This document shows positions 59,372-64,000 of a stretch of DNA of 64,000 nucleotides, piece by piece. The DNA lies in the NCBI RefSeq assembly GCF_001552195.1, contig NZ_BCQS01000005.1, forward strand, positions 310,001-374,000. Direction: 5' to 3'. Origin of the DNA: Actinomadura latina NBRC 106108. GTDB lineage: Bacteria > Actinomycetota > Actinomycetes > Streptosporangiales > Streptosporangiaceae. Below the pieces are notes generated by a model, which saw only the letters and a program-made list of their open reading frames with translations, was not told the DNA's origin and searched no databases. The number at the start of each line of letters is the position of its first letter. Positions within the stretch are counted from its first letter, which is position 1. Position numbers and translations under genes: made by a program.

Positions 59372-60427
59372 GTGGCCAAAGATCTCATCGGGGCACCGGC
59401 ACTTGCGCGTGACCGGAGGGGCGGCTCCACGAGCAGAGGCTTCCACCGCCGCTTGGCGGCGGTCGCCTGCCTGACCGTGACGGCCTCCCTGGTGTCCGCC
59501 CCGGTGGTGGCGCACGCCGAACCCCGCCCGACCAGGGCCCAGGCTCAGAAACAGCTGAACAAGCTCAACGAGCAGATGGACCAAGAGGTCGAGAAGTACA
59601 ACCAGAACGGGGAGAAGCTCAAGGTCGCCAAGAAGAAGTACACCACGGCGACCAAGGCGAGCAAGCGGGAGCAGGCCGCCTTCGAGGAGCAGCGCTCCAA
59701 GATCGCCCAGATGGCGGCCACCGCCTACAAGAACGGCGACTCCGCGGACGTGACGGGCTTCGTGGGCAGCAAGGACCCGCAGGCGATCCTCGACCAGGCC
59801 GCCGTCTTCTCCCATCTGTCGCACGAGCGCAGCTCCCAGCTCACCCAGTTCCTCGCGACCGCGCAGCGGCTCCGCCGGGAGCAGTCGCAGGCCAAGGCGG
59901 CCTACGAGGAGGTGAAGCAGAAGCAGGAGGAGCTGGCGAAGAAGAAGAAGGACCTCGACGAGAAGGTCGAGAAGCAGAAGGCACTGCTGCGCCGGCTCGG
60001 CGGCGGGACGTCCTCGGGCGGCGGCAGCGGAAGCTCGGGCGGCACCGGCGGCACCTACAACGGCCCGGCCAGCGGCGCCCCCCGCGCGGCGCTCGACTTC
60101 GCCTACGCCCAGCTCGGCAAGCCGTACCAGTACGGCGCGGAGGGCCCTGGCTCCTACGACTGCTCCGGCCTCACCATGAAGGCGTGGGCGGCCGCCGGCG
60201 TCAACATCACCCGTACGACCAACTCGCAGTACGCCGCCACCAAGCGGGTGGCCAAGAGCAACCTCCAGCCGGGTGACCTGGTGTTCTTCAGCGGGCTCGG
60301 CCACGTCGGCATGTACGTGGGCGGCGGCAAGATGATCCACGCTCCGCGCACCGGCAAGAACGTCGAGATCGTGAACATCACCTCGGGCTACTACCTGAGC
60401 AACTACTACGGCGCGGGGCGTCCCTGA
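59372..60427 (+). CDS. Secreted NlpC/P60 peptidoglycan endopeptidase
   Basis: 351 residues from GTG 59372; ATG 59351 is an alternative. A long twin-basic N-terminus and signal helix (LAAVACLTVTASLVSAPVVAHA) are followed by a coiled coil (about 55-215, QLNKLNEQMDQEVEKYNQN onwards), a Gly/Ser linker and the NlpC/P60 domain. Catalytic Cys264 (YDCSGLT) and His in GHVGMYVGGGKMIH are present; RTTNSQYAATKRV and LQPGDLVFF are typical of RipA-like enzymes that cut between D-Glu and DAP. Probable role in cell division or separation. AT-rich DNA before the gene suggests a regulated promoter; a strong terminator follows. Confidence 0.94.
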   Translation: MAKDLIGAPALARDRRGGSTSRGFHRRLAAVACLTVTASLVSAPVVAHAEPRPTRAQAQKQLNKLNEQMDQEVEKYNQNGEKLKVAKKKYTTATKASKREQAAFEEQRSKIAQMAATAYKNGDSADVTGFVGSKDPQAILDQAAVFSHLSHERSSQLTQFLATAQRLRREQSQAKAAYEEVKQKQEELAKKKKDLDEKVEKQKALLRRLGGGTSSGGGSGSSGGTGGTYNGPASGAPRAALDFAYAQLGKPYQYGAEGPGSYDCSGLTMKAWAAAGVNITRTTNSQYAATKRVAKSNLQPGDLVFFSGLGHVGMYVGGGKMIHAPRTGKNVEIVNITSGYYLSNYYGAGRP

Positions 60428-60473
60428 CGACCCGCCGCCGCGCCCCGCACGGGGCGTGACGAAGCTCCTTTCG

Positions 60474-60511
60474 GCAACGGACCAGGGTTGACCTGGTCCG
60501 TTGCTGATTTT
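60474..60511 (+). terminator. Intrinsic terminator of the NlpC/P60 gene
   Basis: GCAACGGACCAGG and CCTGGTCCGTTGC are perfect 13-bp arms around GTTGA, followed by TGATTTT. It is the best T-tailed terminator in the window. Confidence 0.92.
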
Positions 60512-60933
60512 GTGGGGGTTTGCCTTCTGTTGGGGCTTTGGTACCTTGTCACCACCCCGGCGCCTTCCAGACGCCGCGGCCCCGCGGCGCCCACCAGGCG
60601 CCTCGGCCCCACGCGGCGCATCCAGCCGCCGCGTGCCGGCGGCGCGAGCCACGCGCCGTCCTCCCCGGGCGGCACGATCCACGCGTCGCCCCGCGGCACC
60701 GGACGGTGCCGCAGCGGTCCGCCCCCGGACCGCCGGCCGGCCCCGGCCACCGTGCGCACGCTCGCGACGTGCATGGCGCTGAGCGCGCAGCCACGGCGGT
60801 CCCCCGGGCCAGGCCCCCCGGACGCCTCCGGAAACGGCCAGGCGTCCGCGCACCACCTCAGGCGCCGCTCGTTCGCACGCGGGAGACAGGTCCCGCGCAG
60901 GGCCCCATCTCGCCCCCAGGATCGCAGCGGCAG
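60512..60933. other. 422-bp region without a clear gene
   Basis: Between the NlpC/P60 terminator and the first riboswitch. It is very GC-rich with several CCGCGG-type inverted repeats. A minus-strand frame (from ATG at about 60773) has some protein-like stretches (GDAWIVPPGEDGAWLAPPARGGW) but runs through the terminator and has no ribosome site. The promoter for the riboswitch transcript must lie in or near this part. Confidence 0.4.
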
Positions 60934-61108
60934 CGCCGAGTCCGCCCAGTGCGGAACCGGGGACCCACATCGCCGGAGTCCGGGAGACCTCCCGGACGGG
61001 CATTCCGGCACCCGGGGTGAATCGGTGCGTCTCTTCCGGCCCCGTTCCGGTGGAGCCCGCCGTAGGGCCACTTCCACGCCCGAACCCGTCAGCTAACCCG
61101 GTAGGCGT
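60934..61108 (+). promoter_or_regulatory. ydaO-type c-di-AMP riboswitch, copy 1
   Basis: Conserved blocks of the actinobacterial ydaO aptamer in order: GCCGAGTCCGCC (60935), CCGGGGACCCAC, CGGGGTGAATCGG (61013), GCCGTAGGG (61059) and CCGAACCCGTCAGCTAACCC followed by GGTAGGCG (61080-61107). It is followed by GGAAGAACGAAGGAG, which looks like a ribosome site, but no start codon follows at the right distance. Instead there is a 12-bp hairpin at 61146. The class binds cyclic di-AMP and usually switches wall-hydrolase genes off. Confidence 0.9.
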
Positions 61109-61145
61109 CTGGAAGAACGAAGGAGTGAGTTCCGCAGCGTTACCT

Positions 61146-61176
61146 GGGCGTGGCCGCCCAACACGCGGCCACGCCC
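61146..61176 (+). terminator. Perfect 12-bp hairpin between the two riboswitches
   Basis: GGGCGTGGCCGC (61146-61157) and GCGGCCACGCCC (61165-61176), loop CCAACAC. It begins 38 nt after copy 1 and may be its terminator platform. No T-run. Confidence 0.65.
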
Positions 61177-61252
61177 GGATGACCCCTGCACTCCGCGGAC
61201 GCCCGCCGTCCCGCGGAGCCCCCATCCGAACCGGCGTGCCCGTCCGGGCACG

Positions 61253-61404
61253 CACCGCCGAGTCCGCGGACCGGGCGCTCACGCGCGCCGGACGCGGAGC
61301 CGGGGACCCAACGTGTCCTTTCTCGGGGTGAATCGGCCTGCCTGCCCATGGGCGGCCGTAGGGCGGCTTCCACGCCCGAACCCGTCAGCTAACCCGGTAG
61401 GCGC
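61253..61404 (+). promoter_or_regulatory. ydaO-type c-di-AMP riboswitch, copy 2
   Basis: Same conserved blocks as copy 1: GCCGAGTCCGCG (61257), GCCGGGGACCCA, TCGGGGTGAATCGG (61322), GCCGTAGGG (61355) and CCGAACCCGTCAGCTAACCC followed by GGTAGGCG (61375-61403). The last 28 bases are identical to copy 1. Only 26 nt separate it from the CHAP gene start, with the ribosome site GAGGAG between, leaving no room for a terminator. Control of translation is therefore likely for this copy. Confidence 0.92.
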
Positions 61405-61430
61405 CATGGAAGTCGAGGAGAGATCCCCCC

Positions 61431-62273
61431 GTGTCAGGCGCGCATCGCAAGAAGACCTCGGGCAGGCACCGCAAGCCGAACGCCCTGTCCATCACCTGGC
61501 GGACGACCGGCGGCGTGATCGTCGGCGCCGCCGTCCTCGGCACCGCCGCGGCCACCGCGCAGGCGTCCGTCCTGCCGTTCGGGTCCGCGCCGGCGGCCGC
61601 CACGGCCGCCGGCGCCACCGCGGCGAAGAAGGCCGGCAAGGGCTCGTCCCGGAGCGCGTCCGCCAAGGACGAGTCGGCTCGTGCGTCCAGGACTCACTCC
61701 CCGGAGAAGGCGGCCGGGAAGAGCCCGGACGCCCGGCCGGAGGACCAGCCGAAGGCGGCCGCCGCGCAGCGGTCCGGGGACGCGCGGCCCACCGCCGGCG
61801 AGGCCGTCGAACTCGCCAAGTCCCAGGTGGGCGTGAAGGAGGACGGCGGCGGCGAGACCAAGTTCCAGAAGTGGTACATGGGCACCGCACGCGCCCAGGA
61901 GACCGTCGCCCGCGACGGCGGCTCCATCGGCGGCTACAGCGACGCGCAGTGGTGCGACATGTTCGTCTCCTGGATCGGCGAGCAGATCGGCTTCACCGAC
62001 CAGATCGGCAGCGACGCCTGGACGGTCGCCCACGCCCGCTGGTTCCAGGAGCACGGCCGCTGGGGCACCGAGCCCAGGCCCGGCGCGATCGTCTTCTACG
62101 CGTGGAGCGGCAGCAAGGACGTCAAGGCCATCCGGCACGTCGGCATGGTGGTCAAGAAGATCGACGACGACACCGTCGAGGCCGTCGAGGGCAACACCGG
62201 CAACGCCGTCATGATCAAGAAGCGTCCGGCCGACGACATCGTCGGCTACGGATACCCCGACTACAAGTCCTGA
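61431..62273 (+). CDS. CHAP-domain secreted peptidoglycan hydrolase
   Basis: 280 residues from GTG 61431, GAGGAG ten bases upstream. The N-terminus is basic with one hydrophobic signal/anchor (GGVIVGAAVLGTAAATAQASV), then a Lys/Ala/Ser-rich linker (about 50-115). The CHAP domain (about 120-275) has catalytic Cys175 (WCDMFVSWIGEQ), His236 (IRHVGMVVKK) and the acidic residue in VEGNTG. It should cut peptidoglycan as an amidase or endopeptidase. It lies under tandem c-di-AMP riboswitches, so its synthesis should fall when c-di-AMP is high. Confidence 0.92.
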   Translation: MSGAHRKKTSGRHRKPNALSITWRTTGGVIVGAAVLGTAAATAQASVLPFGSAPAAATAAGATAAKKAGKGSSRSASAKDESARASRTHSPEKAAGKSPDARPEDQPKAAAAQRSGDARPTAGEAVELAKSQVGVKEDGGGETKFQKWYMGTARAQETVARDGGSIGGYSDAQWCDMFVSWIGEQIGFTDQIGSDAWTVAHARWFQEHGRWGTEPRPGAIVFYAWSGSKDVKAIRHVGMVVKKIDDDTVEAVEGNTGNAVMIKKRPADDIVGYGYPDYKS

Positions 62274-62299
62274 CGGCGCTTCCGGCACCCCGGGCTGCA

Positions 62300-62305
62300 T
62301 AGGAT
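62300..62305 (+). promoter_or_regulatory. -10 box TAGGAT of the metallopeptidase gene
   Basis: TAGGAT, seven bases (CGCGGCC), ATG 62313. Leaderless spacing. Confidence 0.55.
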
Positions 62306-62312
62306 CGCGGCC

Positions 62313-63602
62313 ATGGCAGACGGTCCGGAGCACGACGGCCCGGAGCACGACGGCCCCGTGACGCGGCGCAGGGCTCTCGCCCTCGGCGCGGGCGGGGCCG
62401 CCGTGCTGCTGGCGGGCGGCGCCGGGCTCCTCGGCGCGCGGCCGGGCGGCGGGACGTCCCGGGCCGGCGCGTCCCGCGGCGACCCCTCCGAGGCGGCCGG
62501 GGCCTTCGCGCCCGAGGCCGCCGGCCCCGTCCTCGCCAACCGCGCGCGGGCCGTGCGGGACGGCGACCGCACGGCCTTCCTCGCCACGGTCGGCAACGCG
62601 CCCCGGGCGTTCCAGGACGTCCAGTCCCGCATGTTCGACAACCTCCGCAGGCTTCCGCTGGAGGGCTGGCAGGAGCGCATCGTCGGCACCCAGGCCATGG
62701 ACGGGAAGGGCGCGGTCGTCCGCACCGAGATGCGCTACAGGCTGCGGGGCTTCGACAAGGGCTACGTGGCCCGCACCCGCTACCTCACCCTCGCTCCCAG
62801 TTCCGGCGCCTGGACGGTCGTCGGGGACGGGGCGTCCCACGGGTTCACCGACGACGGCTGCATCTGGGACGGCGGCCCCCTGACCGTGGTGAAGGGCCGT
62901 GCCAGCCTCGTCATAGGCGACACCACCGGCCTCGAAGGCATCACCAAGCGCCTGGACGCGGCCGTGCCCGTCGTCACGAGCGTCGTCGGCAAGGGGTGGG
63001 CGCAGCGGGTCGTCGCGCTCGTCCCCGCCGACACGGCCCTCGCCTCCGCGCTCGCCGGCCCCGGCCAGAGCCTCGCCGAGATCGCCGCGCTCGCGACCGT
63101 CGCGCCCTCGGCGGGCACCGGACGCGGCGAGGACCGCGTCATCGTCTCCCCCGGCACCTTCGGCCGCCTCAACAGACTCGGCCGCGACGTCGTCCTCACC
63201 CACGAGCTGACCCACGTCGCCACCGGCGGCGCCCGCGACCGGCGGACGCCGCTGTGGCTCATCGAGGGCTTCGCCGACTACGTCGGGTACCGGCGCGTCG
63301 AGATCGGCGTCCGGTCGGCGGCCGGCGAACTGCGCCGCGAGGTCGCCGCGGGACGGGCCCCGGCCGCGCTGCCGGCGGCCGGCGACTTCGCTGGCGGCTC
63401 CCCGCGCCTCTCCCAGGCCTACCAGGAGGCCTGGCTCGCCTGCCGGATGGTCGCCGACCGGTACGGTGAGGCGACGCTCGTGCGGCTGTACCGGGCCGCC
63501 GGGCGCGTCCCGGAGGCCACCGCGCTGCGCGACGTGCTGGGCCTCACCCGGGACCGCTTCACCACCCTGTGGCGCGACTACGTGCAGAAGGAACTCTCAT
63601 GA
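62313..63602 (+). CDS. Secreted gluzincin-type metallopeptidase
   Basis: 429 residues. The N-terminus has a twin-arginine-like motif (TRRRALALGAGGAAVLLAGGAGLLG), so export is expected; a short duplicated GPEHD precedes it. Residues about 65-185 form a beta-rich NTF2-like region. The zinc site is HELTH (His297, Glu298, His301), and the third ligand is probably the Glu of WLIEGFADYVGYR. This is the peptidase-MA-like arrangement of membrane- or wall-associated proteins. Its stop overlaps the next gene by ATGA, so it is coupled to the M48 protease. Confidence 0.86.
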   Translation: MADGPEHDGPEHDGPVTRRRALALGAGGAAVLLAGGAGLLGARPGGGTSRAGASRGDPSEAAGAFAPEAAGPVLANRARAVRDGDRTAFLATVGNAPRAFQDVQSRMFDNLRRLPLEGWQERIVGTQAMDGKGAVVRTEMRYRLRGFDKGYVARTRYLTLAPSSGAWTVVGDGASHGFTDDGCIWDGGPLTVVKGRASLVIGDTTGLEGITKRLDAAVPVVTSVVGKGWAQRVVALVPADTALASALAGPGQSLAEIAALATVAPSAGTGRGEDRVIVSPGTFGRLNRLGRDVVLTHELTHVATGGARDRRTPLWLIEGFADYVGYRRVEIGVRSAAGELRREVAAGRAPAALPAAGDFAGGSPRLSQAYQEAWLACRMVADRYGEATLVRLYRAAGRVPEATALRDVLGLTRDRFTTLWRDYVQKELS

Positions 63603-64000
63603 GCGAGACGGAGGCGGACGAGGGCCACGACGTGAACGAAGACCGTGCAGCCGAAAGACGTGCCGCCGAAGCAAATGCCGCCGGAGACCCGGCCGAGCCC
63701 TCGCCCGGCGGATCGTCCGGCACCGCGCGGACGCGGCGGCCCCGCATCGCCGCCGCCGTCGCCGCCGCCGTGCTGTTCGCCGCCGTGGCGGCCGTCCTCG
63801 CGCTGACCACCCCGTGGCACCCGCTGCCGGGACACGTGCCCGGCGGCCACGTGCGGGCCGATCCCGTGCTCGACTTCGCCCCCGCCGAGATCGCCCGTTC
63901 GAGGGCGTTCGACTCGGCCGTCAACCCGCCGGCCTACGCCGGTCTCCTAACGGGCCTCGCGGTGATCCTCGTCCTCGGCCTCACCCCGCTCGGCGCCCGC
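63599..64000 (+). CDS. M48-family membrane metalloprotease, 3' end outside window
   Basis: 134 residues visible, frame open to the window end. A disordered acidic N-terminus (1-45) leads to a transmembrane helix (IAAAVAAAVLFAAVAAVLAL), then VLDFAPAEIARSRAFDSAVNPPAYAGLLTGLAVILVLGLTPLGAR. This combination matches the N-terminal region of Ste24/CAAX-protease-like M48 enzymes of actinobacteria; the HExxH motif would lie beyond the window. It is co-translated with the secreted metallopeptidase, which suggests a joint role in envelope protein processing. Confidence 0.8.
   Translation, partial: MSETEADEGHDVNEDRAAERRAAEANAAGDPAEPSPGGSSGTARTRRPRIAAAVAAAVLFAAVAAVLALTTPWHPLPGHVPGGHVRADPVLDFAPAEIARSRAFDSAVNPPAYAGLLTGLAVILVLGLTPLGAR

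Noticed and set aside
60549..61077. Minus-strand frames opposite the 60.5-61.0 kb gap
   Set aside because: Some stretches look protein-like, but the frame crosses the NlpC/P60 terminator and the riboswitch and lacks a ribosome site.
61125..61331. GTG-started frame between the two riboswitches
   Set aside because: The GTG overlaps the AAGGAG sequence itself, the frame encodes an Arg/Pro-rich chain through the hairpin and copy 2 of the riboswitch, and has no domain.

Overview
The window is about 73% GC chromosomal DNA from an actinomycete. Codon third positions are almost all G or C, GTG starts are common, and many genes overlap by ATGA or GTGA. Many transcripts appear leaderless, with a TANNNT box 6-9 nt before the start codon. 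Gene content and order (Rv2175c-like regulator, PASTA kinase, DAHP synthase, acyltransferase, glucokinase, SRPBCC protein, FadD15-like ligase, PimB, QcrBAC-CtaE, TrpD, DnaQ-UvrC fusion, NlpC/P60 hydrolase) follow a locus shared by Mycobacterium (Rv2175c-Rv2196) and Streptomyces. From overall style I would guess Thermomonosporaceae (Actinomadura-like), but the genus is inference. I see no mobile element, CRISPR array, tRNA or rRNA.

Layout. 1-9.8 kb: a Ser/Thr kinase cut by the window edge, a 53-residue acidic protein, thiamine genes (thiE on minus; a TPP riboswitch driving thiO-thiS-thiG on plus), an FAD reductase, an EamA exporter, a PASTA kinase and endonuclease IV. 10-15.3 kb: a minus-strand operon with a LytS/LytTR two-component system, a DUF485-like protein and an acetate/solute:sodium symporter, then a sulfite-oxidase-like enzyme. 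15.4-18.8 kb: DAHP synthase behind a leader peptide rich in Tyr, Phe and Trp plus a terminator hairpin, a second possible leader before an EamA transporter, and a DUF5954-like protein. 18.8-24.1 kb: thiI, a phosphofructokinase with the PPi-type GGED motif and a perfect DasR-type operator upstream, and a plsC-kinase-regulator operon. 24.3-31.9 kb: a leaderless small ORF coupled to a membrane protein, then EEP hydrolase, glucokinase, SRPBCC, phosphoesterase, CutC, FadD and SDR genes.

32-43 kb is an envelope region: a DUF1996 lipoprotein and a DUF4142 protein, a three-gene redox operon (M23-like anchored protein, ferric-reductase-type cytochrome b, NuoF-like flavoprotein with ferredoxin domain), a penicillin-binding protein, an unknown protein and PimB. 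43-47.5 kb holds qcrB-qcrA-qcrC and ctaE, the cytochrome bc1 complex and an oxidase subunit. 47.5-54.6 kb: a receiver-like protein, trpD, a polyamine-type ABC transporter and a divergent GntR regulator with a Cache-domain protein. 54.7-59.2 kb: an Lrp ligand-binding protein, rhomboid protease, DnaQ-UvrC fusion and NYN protein. 59.3-64 kb is cell-wall hydrolysis: an NlpC/P60 protein, two tandem c-di-AMP (ydaO-type) riboswitch elements before a CHAP amidase, a secreted metallopeptidase and the start of an M48 membrane protease.

The RNA-level regulation stands out: TPP and tandem ydaO riboswitches, one convincing and one possible peptide attenuator, and widespread leaderless starts. Central carbon, aromatic amino acid, thiamine and wall metabolism each carry a visible regulatory device here.
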